Origin: RUG14223 sp051881075
GTDB lineage: Bacteria; Bacillota; Clostridia; Oscillospirales; Acutalibacteraceae
Direction of reading: 5' to 3'
Assembly: GCA_051881075.1 (NCBI GenBank)
Contig: JBJEPE010000081.1
Span: 1-64,000, forward strand
DNA length: 64,000 bases
Shown: positions 52,524 to 61,982 of the stretch, one piece after another
Numbering within the stretch: position 1 is the first letter of the stretch
Layout of the letters: every line of letters begins with the position of its first letter
Translations under genes and position numbers: made by a program
Notes under the pieces: generated by a model
What the model was told of the DNA's origin: nothing
Databases searched by the model: none
What the model saw: only the letters and a program-made list of their open reading frames with translations

Positions 52524-53235
52524 CATTATAACGCTTTTTCCTGAGATGTGCGATGCTGTAATGAATGAAAGTATTATAGGCAGAGCGCAGAAGAAGGGTG
52601 CGCTTAAAGTCGTATGTCATCAGCTAAGAGATTTTGCCTTTGATAAGCATAAGAGGGTAGACGACGCACCGTATGGCGGCGGCATGGGCATGGTTATGAT
52701 GGCAGAGCCTATTGCTTTATGCTATGAGGATATATGTACGCAATTAGGCACAAGACCTCACTTTATATATATGTCGCCTCAGGGTAAAATCTTAAACCAG
52801 CAGCGCCTTAAGGAGCTTGCAAAGCTTGATAATGTCTGTATACTGTGCGGACATTATGAGGGTGTTGACGAAAGAGTTATCGAGGAGCTGATAGACGAGG
52901 AGATATCTATCGGCGACTATGTGCTTACAGGTGGAGAGCTGCCTGCGCTTGTGCTAGCCGACTCACTCAGCAGAATGACTGAGGGTGTGCTTAGCGATGA
53001 CCTTTGCTTTGAGGAGGAGAGTCACTACAGCGGCTTGCTTGAGTATCCGCAATATACCCGTCCTTCCGTGTGGCATGACAGAGAGGTACCGCAGGTTTTA
53101 CTGTCGGGGCATCATGCTAACGTTGAACGCTGGCGACATGAGCAGGCGATAATTCGCACTGCGGAGAAGCGTCCCGATATGCTGGAGAAGTATGATTTGA
53201 CTGATGCCGACAAAAAGTTACTTAATAGAACCTGA
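52513..53235 (+). CDS. trmD: tRNA (guanine(37)-N1)-methyltransferase TrmD
   Basis: SPOUT-fold enzyme that makes m1G37, needed for reading-frame maintenance. The 240 residues begin MRIDIITLFPEMCDA; the trefoil-knot SAM site is ISIGDYVLTGGELPALV, preceded by CGHYEGVDERV, and TRPSVWHDREVPQVLLSGHH marks the C-terminal linker. ATG at 52513 is chosen as the family start, with AAAGGA about 10 nt upstream. Overlap with rimM indicates coupled translation. rplS, the usual next gene, is not found downstream. Confidence 0.95.
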   Translation: MRIDIITLFPEMCDAVMNESIIGRAQKKGALKVVCHQLRDFAFDKHKRVDDAPYGGGMGMVMMAEPIALCYEDICTQLGTRPHFIYMSPQGKILNQQRLKELAKLDNVCILCGHYEGVDERVIEELIDEEISIGDYVLTGGELPALVLADSLSRMTEGVLSDDLCFEEESHYSGLLEYPQYTRPSVWHDREVPQVLLSGHHANVERWRHEQAIIRTAEKRPDMLEKYDLTDADKKLLNRT

Positions 53236-53660
53236 CAGTTAAAATTTTAATATACTGAACACGTAATTCCTATGTGCGTGAAAATAAATTTATTTAATAT
53301 ATTTCAGTTGTTCTCTACACAAAACGGACACGCTGAGCATATGCTTTTTAATGAGATTATAAAAATATACGTTTGGTATTTATTAACAAATTGTTTTACA
53401 ATATTTCGTTAGTATGCACAAGAAAACGTTTTCGGCGAGCCTTTTAGATGTCTATCAATCCAAATTTTTTTAAAATGGTTGACGTTGGAATTTATTGTGA
53501 TATAATACAACTGATTGAAAAGATGAGAACATATCTTTTGGATATGAGATTTTACATAACACATTATTATTGAAATATGTCATGTTATTGTATCGTGGCA
53601 GGGCTTTAGCCTAAGGTCATAATGTTTCAATTAAAAATCTTAGTTTTAGGAGAGGGTTTT
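53236..53660. other. Intergenic region before ptsH
   Basis: About 425 bp, AT-rich, without a gene. It ends with the ptsH promoter and a leader of about 150 nt. No rplS and no obvious terminator of the trmD operon were seen. Confidence 0.5.
53479..53506 (+). promoter_or_regulatory. Promoter of ptsH
   Basis: TTGACG (53479-53484), 16-bp spacer, TATAAT (53501-53506); start expected near 53513. Confidence 0.75.
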
Positions 53661-53924
53661 ATGTATATTAAGGAAGTAAAGGTAGAGAACAAGGCAGGGC
53701 TTCACGCACGTCCGGCAACGTTTTTTATTCAAAGAGCAAATGAGTTTAAATCAACTATTTGGGTAGAAAAGGAAGAAAGAAGAGTAAGCGCAAAAAGCCT
53801 TCTCGGTGTACTTTCTCTCGGCGTTACAGGCGGTACTGTTATAAAGCTTATGGCTGACGGTACAGATGAGGCCGAGGCGGTAGACAGCCTTGTTAAACTT
53901 GTAGAATCCGGCTTTGCAGAGTAA
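53661..53924 (+). CDS. ptsH: HPr phosphocarrier protein
   Basis: HPr, which carries phosphate from EI to PTS permeases and in Firmicutes is a regulatory co-factor of CcpA. The 87 residues contain GLHARPAT with His15 and SAKSLLG with Ser46, so both the catalytic and the HPr-kinase sites are present; this excludes the His-less paralogue Crh. ATG at 53661 has AGGAG upstream; the earlier in-frame codon at 53622 has no SD. Monocistronic between its promoter and the terminator at 53988-54017. Confidence 0.93.
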   Translation: MYIKEVKVENKAGLHARPATFFIQRANEFKSTIWVEKEERRVSAKSLLGVLSLGVTGGTVIKLMADGTDEAEAVDSLVKLVESGFAE

Positions 53925-53987
53925 TATTTAATATTTTTATTTTGCAGTTCTTATTATACGATTGCTTCTAAAAATTTACAATCAGCA

Positions 53988-54017
53988 GCGCATCGCAGTT
54001 TAGTGCGATGCGCTTTT
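53988..54017 (+). terminator. Terminator of ptsH
   Basis: GCGCATCGCA (53988-53997) pairs with TGCGATGCGC (54004-54013), 10 bp perfect, followed by TTTTAAT. Confidence 0.9.
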
Positions 54018-54075
54018 AATCATATTTTGTGTATTTTTGGCTGATATGCCGCAAATTTGTGTTATGGGTGATAAA

Positions 54076-55938
54076 ATGCTCAATGAAAAGATAACTAAGC
54101 TGCGTGAGAAAGCTATGAAGCTCCCTCTTCTTCCGGGAGTATATATAATGAAGGACAGTTCGGACAACATAATATATATCGGTAAGGCGAAGGCTCTCAA
54201 GAACAGAGTAAGCCAATACTTCGGCTCACCGCGCAATCATCCCGAAAAGGTACGCAGAATGGTATCTAATGTAGATCATTTTGATTATATTATCACAGAC
54301 AGCGAATTTGAGGCACTTGTTTTGGAGTGCAGCCTTATCAAGCAACACACGCCTAAGTACAATATTTTGCTTAAGGATGACAAGGGCTACAGCTATATAC
54401 GCATAAGCCCCGGCGACTGGAAGCGTATAAGCGAAGCAAAGCAAAAGGCCGATGACGGTGCAGAGTATATAGGTCCTTACACAAGCAGTTGGTTTGTAAA
54501 AAATGCCGTAGACGAGGCACAAAAGATTTTTAAGATACCTACGTGTAACAGGCGTTTTCCGCAGGATTTCGGTAAGGGCAGACCGTGCCTTAATTATCAT
54601 ATTAAGCAATGTGTGGCGCCGTGTACGGGCAAGGTGAAAAAAAGCGACTATGACGAGATAATAGGCGAGGCCATAGAATTTCTTAAGGGTGGTTCAGGCA
54701 CGTCTATAAAGGAGCTTACCGAGCGTATGAACGAAGCGGCAGAAAACCTTGAATTTGAGCGTGCGGCAAGAATACGTGACCGTATTACGGCAGTAAAACG
54801 TATGAACGATAAACAAAAGGTAGTTGCCTCTAAGGTGGAACAGCAGGATGTAATAGCGTTTGTGCGTGACGGTACGGGCGGTTGCTTTGAGGTGTTCCGA
54901 TTTAATTCGGGTAGACTGTATGACAGAGAAAGCTTTTTACTCAAAGAGGTTGGTACTCCTGAGGAGGAACGCTCGGAATTTATCAAAAGATATTACTCTA
55001 TGCGTGATAATGTGCCGCCGATAATCGCCGTTGACGGTGGTGTTGACGATAGCGAAACAATAGAACAATGGCTTACTCAAAGGCTTGGCAAACGTGTCAG
55101 AATCACCGTACCGCAAAAAGGCGATCAGGCAAAGCTTGTGGATATGTGCAGAACCAACGCAGCAGAAAGATTGGCTCAGAGTAAGGGCAGTACCGTAAGG
55201 GAAACCTCAGCTCTGGACGAGCTTGCACAGCTTTTGGGACTTGACAGACCACCCGAATATATAGAGTCGTATGATATATCAAATACCGGCGGTAGTGAGA
55301 ATGTTGCCGGAATGATTGTTTTTAAGGACGGCAGACCGTATAAGTCCGCATACCGTAAGTTTATGATAAAGGGCTTTGAGGGACAGGACGACTATGCCTC
55401 TATGAACGAGGTGCTTTCAAGGCGATTTGATGAGTATGAAAAGAACAAGGACAGCGGAGAGGGCTTTGGCAGATTGCCTGACCTTATTTTGCTGGACGGC
55501 GGCAAAGGACAGGTATCTGCGGTAGAGCCGATATTACGGGAAAGAGGACTTAATATACCGCTTTTCGGCATGGTAAAGGATGATAAGCACCGTACACGAG
55601 CCATTACGGGTGACGGCGGAGAGATAGCGATAAGCTCTAAACGCAGAGTGTTCACACTTGTATCTGCTATACAGGATGAGGTACACCGCTTTGCCATAGG
55701 ATATCACAGACAGAAGAGAAAGAACAATACAATAAGGTCAACGCTTACTGATATTCCCGGTATAGGAGCATCAAGGGCTGCGGCACTTTTAAAACACTTT
55801 AAAACGGTTAAGCGTGTCAGCGAGGCAGATTTAGCAGAGCTTGAAAATGCGCCTACAATGAATAAGCCTGCCGCACAGGCGGTGTATAACTACTTCAGAG
55901 GTATCACACATTCATCTGACGTACAGTCTGATACTTAA
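54076..55938 (+). CDS. uvrC: Excinuclease ABC subunit UvrC
   Basis: Dual-incision nuclease of UvrABC nucleotide excision repair. With the start at 54076 the protein has 620 residues: GIY-YIG nuclease (about 15-95; LPGVYIMKD and IIYIGKAK), Cys-containing linker (PCLNYHIKQCVAPC), UVR domain (about 190-235), RNase-H-like nuclease (about 370-540 with SYDISNTGG and PDLILLDGGKGQ) and a C-terminal helix-hairpin-helix pair (TDIPGIGASRAAALLKHF). The 13 codons before 54076 lack an SD. A MurB-like or other neighbour gene is not seen; ptsH is upstream. Confidence 0.95.
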   Translation: MLNEKITKLREKAMKLPLLPGVYIMKDSSDNIIYIGKAKALKNRVSQYFGSPRNHPEKVRRMVSNVDHFDYIITDSEFEALVLECSLIKQHTPKYNILLKDDKGYSYIRISPGDWKRISEAKQKADDGAEYIGPYTSSWFVKNAVDEAQKIFKIPTCNRRFPQDFGKGRPCLNYHIKQCVAPCTGKVKKSDYDEIIGEAIEFLKGGSGTSIKELTERMNEAAENLEFERAARIRDRITAVKRMNDKQKVVASKVEQQDVIAFVRDGTGGCFEVFRFNSGRLYDRESFLLKEVGTPEEERSEFIKRYYSMRDNVPPIIAVDGGVDDSETIEQWLTQRLGKRVRITVPQKGDQAKLVDMCRTNAAERLAQSKGSTVRETSALDELAQLLGLDRPPEYIESYDISNTGGSENVAGMIVFKDGRPYKSAYRKFMIKGFEGQDDYASMNEVLSRRFDEYEKNKDSGEGFGRLPDLILLDGGKGQVSAVEPILRERGLNIPLFGMVKDDKHRTRAITGDGGEIAISSKRRVFTLVSAIQDEVHRFAIGYHRQKRKNNTIRSTLTDIPGIGASRAAALLKHFKTVKRVSEADLAELENAPTMNKPAAQAVYNYFRGITHSSDVQSDT

Positions 55939-56077
55939 ATGTGCTTATAATATTTTTGATTAGTATTCAATACTGATATAGTGCGATGAGTTAAGTGGAA
56001 ATTACGCACGGTTTTTATCAAAAAACAAATAAAATGTTAATATTTACGTTTAATTTATTATAAATTGGTTAAAATAC

Positions 56078-56107
56078 TTGACAAAGTATCGCAAAAAATG
56101 GGATAAT
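56078..56107 (+). promoter_or_regulatory. Promoter of rsmD-coaD
   Basis: TTGACA (56078-56083), 18-bp spacer, GATAAT (56102-56107), about 35 bp upstream of rsmD. Confidence 0.75.
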
Positions 56108-56140
56108 AACTACGAATAATTTATTACATGAGGTTAATAT

Positions 56141-56689
56141 ATGAGAGTAATCACAGGTTATGCAAGAGGCGCAAGGCTTGCGACCCTTTCAGGAGAGGAT
56201 GTAAGACCTACCCCGGAAAAGGTTAAAGAGTCCATTTTCAGCGTTATACAATTTCGTATAGAAGGCAGACGTTTTCTTGATTTGTTTGCAGGCAGCGGAC
56301 AAATGGGTATTGAGGCACTAAGCAGAGGTGCGGCAAAGTCTGTATTTATTGACGCTTCACGTGACTCTGTAGGAATTATCAAAAAGAACCTGCAAACTGC
56401 CAGACTTGAAAAGGATGCTACTGTTCTTAACATAGACAGTATTGCGTTTTTAAAACAAAAAAATGAAAAATTCGATATAGCTTTTTTAGATCCGCCATAC
56501 CGTACAGGACTGCTACAAAAGGCGTTACCGCTTTTACCTAAGGTTATGAACGCAGGAGGAACCATAATACTTGAGAATCCTATAGATGAAGAAATACCGG
56601 ATCAAATAGGTGAGTTCGTTCTTTACAGAACGTATAAGTTTGGCAAGATACGTGTAAGCGTATATGAAGTGCCTGAAAGTGAGGGGTGA
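56141..56689 (+). CDS. rsmD: 16S rRNA (guanine(966)-N2)-methyltransferase RsmD
   Basis: SAM-dependent methyltransferase acting on G966 of 16S rRNA. The 182 residues begin MRVITGYARG, with RPTPEKVKESIF, the SAM motif FLDLFAGSGQMGIEAL (about 45-60) and the catalytic DPPY (117-120). GAGG is 8-9 nt before the ATG. The stop (56687-56689) lies inside the SD of coaD, an arrangement common in Firmicutes. Confidence 0.95.
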   Translation: MRVITGYARGARLATLSGEDVRPTPEKVKESIFSVIQFRIEGRRFLDLFAGSGQMGIEALSRGAAKSVFIDASRDSVGIIKKNLQTARLEKDATVLNIDSIAFLKQKNEKFDIAFLDPPYRTGLLQKALPLLPKVMNAGGTIILENPIDEEIPDQIGEFVLYRTYKFGKIRVSVYEVPESEG

Positions 56690-56694
56690 TTTAC

Positions 56695-57183
56695 TTGGAC
56701 AGAATAGCAATTTGCCCAGGTAGCTTTGACCCCGTTACCTTCGGACATATAGATATAATCTCAAGAGCATCTAAGATGTTCGATCATGTAATAGTTGCCG
56801 TACTTGTTAATTTTTCTAAGAAAGAGCCGGGTTTTACTATAGATGAGAGGATTCATCTGTTAAAGAAAGCATTGTGTGGAATTGATAACGTTGAGGTAGT
56901 CGGCTTTGAGGGTTTGCTTGCCGACTACGCAAGGCAACGCCACGCAACCGCCATAGTTAAGGGTTTGCGTGCGGTATCCGACTTTGAGTATGAATTTCAG
57001 ATGTCACTTGCCAATAAGATACTTAATCCTGAGCTTGAAACAGTATTCCTTACCGCAAGCGCACAGCATATGTATTTAAGCTCAAGCATAGTCAAGCAGG
57101 TAGCAAGCTTAGGCGGAGATATAGCAAACTTTGTTCCGGGCTGCATACTTAAAGAGGTACACGACAGGCTGTATAAGCCTTGA
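56695..57183 (+). CDS. coaD: Phosphopantetheine adenylyltransferase CoaD
   Basis: Penultimate enzyme of coenzyme A synthesis. The 162 residues start MDRIAICPGSFDPVTFGH; the nucleotidyltransferase HxGH-like site is T-x-G-H at residues 15-18, and YLSSSIVKQVASLGGD is the typical C-terminal motif. TTG at 56695 is preferred: GAGGGG is 8 nt upstream, whereas the GTG at 56686 overlaps that SD. Confidence 0.94.
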   Translation: MDRIAICPGSFDPVTFGHIDIISRASKMFDHVIVAVLVNFSKKEPGFTIDERIHLLKKALCGIDNVEVVGFEGLLADYARQRHATAIVKGLRAVSDFEYEFQMSLANKILNPELETVFLTASAQHMYLSSSIVKQVASLGGDIANFVPGCILKEVHDRLYKP

Positions 57184-57246
57184 TAAGGAAAAAAGGTGGC
57201 GTAACCGCCGCATAAGACAAAATACATAATTCGGGAGTGTTTAAAG

Positions 57247-57714
57247 TTGAGAATAGACGATTTAATAGATCAATTAGCCGGTATTATAGAAACAGCCCAT
57301 GCTTTGCCTTTAAGCGGAGGACGTTGCCTCGTAGATGCCGAAAGCATTAGAGGGCTTATAGTTGAGATGAGAGAAAGTCTGCCTAAGGAGCTTAAGCAGG
57401 CCAGGGCTATCGTTGCCGATAGGTCAGAGATAATATCTGAGGCTAAAAAAGAGGCCGAAACAATAATTCGCTCTGCCGAGGACAGAAAGAAGGCTATGCT
57501 CAATCAGAGCGAGTTGGTAAGGCAGGCTCAACAGCAAGCTAACGAGATAGTTTCTGATGCAAAGCAGAAATCCAGAGAAATCCGTAAGGCTTCAAACGAA
57601 TATATCGAAGATCTTATCAAGCGCACCGATGAAGCACTTTCCGCACAGCTTGCTGAGATTAAAAAGACACGCCAAAGTCTTAAGGCGACTATGCGTTCAT
57701 CAAATAACAACTGA
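57247..57714 (+). CDS. Coiled-coil protein of unknown function, ATP-synthase-stalk-like
   Basis: A 155-residue, almost entirely helical protein: a short N-terminal domain (about 1-45), then a long Ala/Glu/Lys/Arg-rich coiled coil (about 48-150) with repeated EAKKEAETII- and QQANEIVSDA-like heptads. This composition is typical of V/F-type ATPase subunit b/E/H stalks and of DivIVA-like proteins, but no signature of either is seen. TTG start with GGGAG upstream. It follows coaD by 63 bp and is closed by two terminators. Similar ORFs near coaD in Clostridia are annotated as ATPase-like, as recalled; function unknown. Confidence 0.75.
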   Translation: MRIDDLIDQLAGIIETAHALPLSGGRCLVDAESIRGLIVEMRESLPKELKQARAIVADRSEIISEAKKEAETIIRSAEDRKKAMLNQSELVRQAQQQANEIVSDAKQKSREIRKASNEYIEDLIKRTDEALSAQLAEIKKTRQSLKATMRSSNNN

Positions 57715-57758
57715 CGTCCCGCTATGTAAAATAACTTTAAAATACCGCAAAGATTTAT

Positions 57759-57790
57759 CCCTCTTTTGTCACTGCGCAAAAGGGGGATTT
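57759..57790 (+). terminator. Terminator after the coiled-coil gene
   Basis: CCCTCTTTTG (57759-57768) pairs with CAAAAGGGGG (57777-57786), one wobble, followed by ATTTATAA. The tail is moderate. Confidence 0.7.
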
Positions 57791-57818
57791 ATAATTGAAT
57801 AACTATTAAAGAATACGT

Positions 57819-57842
57819 GCCTCTTAACAAGGAGGCTTTTTT
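57819..57842 (+). terminator. Second tandem terminator
   Basis: GCCTCTT (57819-57825) pairs with AGGAGGC (57830-57836), one wobble, 4-nt loop, followed by TTTTTT. Confidence 0.8.
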
Positions 57843-57904
57843 ATATTAAAGTATTATATATACATTTTTACCAAATAACGCCTTTGCTATTTTACAAAAT
57901 TACC

Positions 57905-57933
57905 TTGATTTTTTACATAGAGTGCGGTATAAT
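57905..57933 (+). promoter_or_regulatory. Promoter of the rsmH-ftsL-spoVD cluster
   Basis: TTGATT (57905-57910), 17-bp spacer, TATAAT (57928-57933). The rest of 57843-58061 holds only an AT-rich leader of about 120 nt. Confidence 0.7.
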
Positions 57934-58061
57934 TCTATCATTAATATGTATTTTTAATTAAAATGCGATAGGATTGTCTGTTGCAGGAAATTAACCTGAA
58001 TTTTTACGGATTTTATTATTGTTGTAGTTTAAATTAAAATTACGGAAAGGCGGTTAGGATA

Positions 58062-58985
58062 ATGGAATTTTCACATATACCCGTATTGCTTGCTGAAACC
58101 ATTGACGCATTAGACATAAAGCCCAACGGGATTTATGTTGATGCTACGGCAGGTGGCGGAGGTCACTCCATGCAGATACTTAAACGCCTTACTACCGGTA
58201 AGCTTATCTCAATAGACCAAGATCCCGATGCTATAAAGACTGTTACTGAGAGATTATCTCAATTTGATGGTTCTATAATATGTCAGGCTAATTTCACACA
58301 AATGGCAGAGATAGTAAGAGAGCTTGGCTTTGACGGCGTTGACGGTGTGCTTATGGATATAGGAGTATCCTCCAGACAGCTTGATACCCCTGAGAGAGGC
58401 TTCTCATATCATCACAACGCACCGCTTGATATGCGTATGAGCCAGTCCGGTACATCTGCCAAAGACCTTGTAAACGGGCTGGCACATGGCGAGCTTGCAC
58501 ACATTTTATCCGCATACGGAGAAGAAAAGTTTGCAGGAAGAATTGCATCGGCTATAGTTAAAAAAAGAGAAATATCCCCGATAAACACTACGTTGGAGCT
58601 TGCTGAAACTGTCAGCAACGCAGTACCTGCCGCCGCCAGACGTGACGGACATCCTGCACGTAAGACGTTTCAGGCACTCAGAATAGCCGTAAACGGAGAG
58701 CTTGACTGCTTATCAAGCGCACTTGACGAAGCGTTCTCAATACTTAATACAAACGGTAGATTAGCGGTAATTACATTCCATTCCTTAGAGGACAGAATAG
58801 TAAAGCTGAGAATGAATAAATGGTGTCAGGGCTGTACCTGCCCTAAGGATTTTCCTATTTGCGTTTGCGGCAATAAGCCAAAGGCAGAGCTTGTATCACG
58901 CAGACCTATAGAGGCATCTGAGAAAGAGCTTGAAGAAAATCCGAGAAGCAGAAGTGCAAGACTGAGAGTATGCAAAAAGCTTTAA
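58062..58985 (+). CDS. rsmH: 16S rRNA (cytosine(1402)-N4)-methyltransferase RsmH
   Basis: First gene of the mra/dcw cluster (MraW); methylates C1402 in the 30S decoding centre. The 307 residues have VDATAGGGGHS (SAM loop, about 26-36), MDIGVSSRQLDTPERGFSY and PLDMRMSQ, then PARKTFQALRIAVNGEL and FHSLEDRIVK. GGATAATGG region: SD GAAAGGCGG lies before the ATG. mraZ, usually upstream in dcw clusters, is not seen. Confidence 0.96.
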   Translation: MEFSHIPVLLAETIDALDIKPNGIYVDATAGGGGHSMQILKRLTTGKLISIDQDPDAIKTVTERLSQFDGSIICQANFTQMAEIVRELGFDGVDGVLMDIGVSSRQLDTPERGFSYHHNAPLDMRMSQSGTSAKDLVNGLAHGELAHILSAYGEEKFAGRIASAIVKKREISPINTTLELAETVSNAVPAAARRDGHPARKTFQALRIAVNGELDCLSSALDEAFSILNTNGRLAVITFHSLEDRIVKLRMNKWCQGCTCPKDFPICVCGNKPKAELVSRRPIEASEKELEENPRSRSARLRVCKKL

Positions 58986-59081
58986 TAATTGATTTATGAT
59001 TATATACGGTGAGTATTGAATATAATTAACTGCTTATTGCAGATAGATGTATATATCTGCATACGATAGGAGGTTACATAT

Positions 59082-59567
59082 ATGAGCAGTAAGAAGCTTA
59101 ATTATGATTTCTCAATGTTTGAGGAAAAGACCGAAAGACAAAAAGCGGTAGAAAAATATAAAAACAATATGACTAAAAATTCCGAGCAACCTAAAAAGAA
59201 GCGTAAGCATAATTTCTTTTTGATCTTTTTTGCAGTAATTATAGGCGGCTTGGCAACGTCGGTTGTCGCCTTTATGATAAGCGGTCAGGTAAAACTTACT
59301 GAGCTTAATCAGCAGATAATAGAGGCACAGCAGGAGCTTGACGAGGCTAAGAGCGTATATACCCAGATGCAGATGAGAATAGATGCTAAATTTACTGCCG
59401 ATTTTATAAGTAATTATGCCGTTACTGAGCTTAATATGGTTAAGTCGGATGATTTTCAAAAGACCTATATCAAGCTTTCTGAGGGTGATAAGGTTCAGAT
59501 ATTAAAGCGTGATGAAGATAGTATTATACAGTCACTTGTTAATGCCATATCAGATATATGGTCATAA
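59082..59567 (+). CDS. ftsL: FtsL-like cell-division protein
   Basis: Small bitopic divisome protein expected to pair with FtsB/DivIC and PBP2 at the septum. The 161 residues have a cytoplasmic Lys-rich start (1-43), one transmembrane helix (about 45-66) and an extracytoplasmic coiled coil (about 70-105), followed by a less ordered end. Sequence conservation in FtsL is low, so the call relies on topology and its rsmH-ftsL-PBP position. SD AGGAGG precedes the ATG. Confidence 0.8.
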   Translation: MSSKKLNYDFSMFEEKTERQKAVEKYKNNMTKNSEQPKKKRKHNFFLIFFAVIIGGLATSVVAFMISGQVKLTELNQQIIEAQQELDEAKSVYTQMQMRIDAKFTADFISNYAVTELNMVKSDDFQKTYIKLSEGDKVQILKRDEDSIIQSLVNAISDIWS

Positions 59568-59709
59568 ATATGAGTGTAGATTTATGTGCGTAATTTGTCA
59601 TAAAGCATATTAATCTACAGTATAATTATGTATGAATAGCGCTACTGATATATGATAGTATATATCATCAGCCGTGTTTAAAATCAGAAGGTTAGGAGAG
59701 TGTGGAGTA

Positions 59710-61962
59710 ATGTCAAAGGGACCTACTGTAAGATTGCACAGGCGTTCAAACATTGTGCTTGTGCTTATACTATTATTTGGCTTTGGTGCGGTAATTTTCA
59801 GACTAGCCGATCTTATTCTTATTCAAGGCGATTATTTACAACAAAAGGCTGTTGACCAACAGCTTAGCGATACAAAGATATCAGCTCAAAGAGGTACTAT
59901 ATATGATGCAACCGGTAAAGTAATGGCAAAGAGTGCCTCGGTATGGAGAGTGGTACTGGTTCCAAAGTACTTTGAGAATGACGATGAAAGATTGATAGTT
60001 TCAAAGGGCCTTGCAGAGATATTGCAGATCAGCGAAGAGGATATCTACGAAAAAGCACAAATAAAGACATATTATGCAGAGATAAAGCGTAAGGTAGAAA
60101 GCGATGTACGTGATAAGGTACTTGAATTTATAGATGAACTTAAGGAAAAGTATAATATAACAAAAGTAATAAGTCTTGTTCCCGATTATAAAAGATATTA
60201 TCCTATGGGAGATGTAGCCTCGGTTGTCTTGGGCTTTACCGGCAGTGACGACCAGGGCCTTGAGGGTATTGAGTATCAGTATGACGATTACCTGACCGGT
60301 GTACCGGGCAGAATGATAACGGCAATAAATGCTCTTGGCACCGATATGCCGTTTGAATATCAGCAGATGGTAGAGGCGAAGCAGGGCAATGACCTGACAC
60401 TCACTATAGACAGCACAGTACAACAGATACTTGAAAAAAATCTTGAAAAGGGCATCGCAGATTTTGAGATATATAACCGTGCCGTTGCTATAATGATTAA
60501 CGTAAACACGGGTGCGGTTTTAGGCATGGCTGTTGAGGACGGATACGACCTTAATAATCCGTTTGAAATATCGGACGAAAAGGTTAAAAAGGCTATCGCA
60601 CAGCTTGCTGAGGATAAGCAGCAGCAGGCACTAAGCAACGCTATAACAGCACAATGGAGGAACAAAGCCATAGGCGATACATACTATCCCGGCTCGGTAT
60701 TTAAGGTTTGTACCGCAGCTATGGCTCTGGAAGAAGGCGTTGTTGATCTCAGTTCTACATTTACCTGTACAGGTAGCTATGTTCCGTACGAGGGTGTAGG
60801 TGCTATCGGTTGTCACAACAATGCTGGCCACGGAACCCAGACATTTGCACAGGCATTGTGTAATTCATGCAACCCTGCATTTATGATGATAGGACAGCGT
60901 GTCGGTGAGAAAAAATTTTATGAATACTATAAGGCTTTCGGTTTTTCCGAAAAGACAGGAATAGATATTCCGGGTGAGGCAGAGGATATCTTCTTTGACC
61001 AAGAAGGCATAGAGGGTAATATGTGGCCTACCGACCTTGCGGTTGCTTCCTTCGGTCAGAACTTTGCCATTACGCCTTTGCAGATGGTAATGGCAATGTC
61101 GTCAATAGCAAACGGCGGTAAGCTGCTTAAGCCGTATCTTGTTTCACAAATATCCGACAGTGACGGCAATGTTATAAAGACTACAGAGCCTACGGTAAAG
61201 CGCCAGGTTATATCTAAGGAAACCTCCGATACAATGCGTGAGATATTGGAGCAGAATGCCATAAGCGGCTCCGGCAAAAACGGATATGTAGCAGGATATA
61301 GAATAGCAGGTAAAACAGGTACCACAGAAAAGAAGATAGACCTTGACGGTGACGGAAATGATGACTATATTTCATCATATTGCGGATTTGCTCCGGCAGA
61401 TAATCCACAGGTTGCCCTTATAGTTTACTTTGATACACCGCTCGGAGATTATTATTACGGCAGTCAGGTTGCCGCTCCGGTATTCGCTTCTATGATGAAA
61501 GAAATTCTACCGTATTTGGGCGTTGAAACACAATATACAGATGAAGAGCTGGAGAAGCTGGATGTTACAACGGAAAGTTATATAAGCAAGAGCGTAAGCG
61601 CAGCAGAAAGTGCTATAGAGAATGCAGGTATGAAGTCTATAGTTTACGGCAACGGAGATAAGGTTATCGCACAAGTGCCTGAGGCAGGAGCTAAGATCCC
61701 CGACGGCGGTACGATTGTATTATATACAGACGAAAAGAGTACGGACGCTAAGGTCATTGTACCGGATCTCACAAATCTTACAATGGCAGAGGCCAACAGA
61801 AAGGCTGCTGCGGCAAATCTTAATATCAGCATATCGGGTGCAAGCTCCTCAAGCGAGCTGCTGTCCGTATCGCAGGATATTGAGCCGGGTGCGCAGGTAA
61901 GTCCGGGTACTGTTATAACCGTTCAGTTCAGAACGAACAGCGGCGATGATCTTGTTCTATAA
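59710..61962 (+). CDS. spoVD: SpoVD/FtsI-type penicillin-binding protein 2 with PASTA domains
   Basis: Transpeptidase of septal or spore-cortex peptidoglycan. One membrane helix (about 18-40) and PBP-dimerisation domain (about 50-230) precede the transpeptidase domain with SVFK (Ser329), SCN (Ser386) and KTG (535-537). Two PASTA domains (about 610-750) end the 750-residue protein. PASTA domains and the dcw position favour SpoVD; without PBP2b on hand, FtsI cannot be excluded. The ATG at 59710 is preferred to the upstream 59674 frame start because an AGGAG stands before it, though its spacing is loose. Confidence 0.88.
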   Translation: MSKGPTVRLHRRSNIVLVLILLFGFGAVIFRLADLILIQGDYLQQKAVDQQLSDTKISAQRGTIYDATGKVMAKSASVWRVVLVPKYFENDDERLIVSKGLAEILQISEEDIYEKAQIKTYYAEIKRKVESDVRDKVLEFIDELKEKYNITKVISLVPDYKRYYPMGDVASVVLGFTGSDDQGLEGIEYQYDDYLTGVPGRMITAINALGTDMPFEYQQMVEAKQGNDLTLTIDSTVQQILEKNLEKGIADFEIYNRAVAIMINVNTGAVLGMAVEDGYDLNNPFEISDEKVKKAIAQLAEDKQQQALSNAITAQWRNKAIGDTYYPGSVFKVCTAAMALEEGVVDLSSTFTCTGSYVPYEGVGAIGCHNNAGHGTQTFAQALCNSCNPAFMMIGQRVGEKKFYEYYKAFGFSEKTGIDIPGEAEDIFFDQEGIEGNMWPTDLAVASFGQNFAITPLQMVMAMSSIANGGKLLKPYLVSQISDSDGNVIKTTEPTVKRQVISKETSDTMREILEQNAISGSGKNGYVAGYRIAGKTGTTEKKIDLDGDGNDDYISSYCGFAPADNPQVALIVYFDTPLGDYYYGSQVAAPVFASMMKEILPYLGVETQYTDEELEKLDVTTESYISKSVSAAESAIENAGMKSIVYGNGDKVIAQVPEAGAKIPDGGTIVLYTDEKSTDAKVIVPDLTNLTMAEANRKAAAANLNISISGASSSSELLSVSQDIEPGAQVSPGTVITVQFRTNSGDDLVL

Positions 61963-61982
61963 TGTAAACGGAGGAATGTAGC

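Noticed and set aside
56686..57183. GTG start of coaD at 56686
   Set aside because: The codon overlaps the GAGGGG SD; TTG at 56695 is correctly spaced and gives the family N-terminus.
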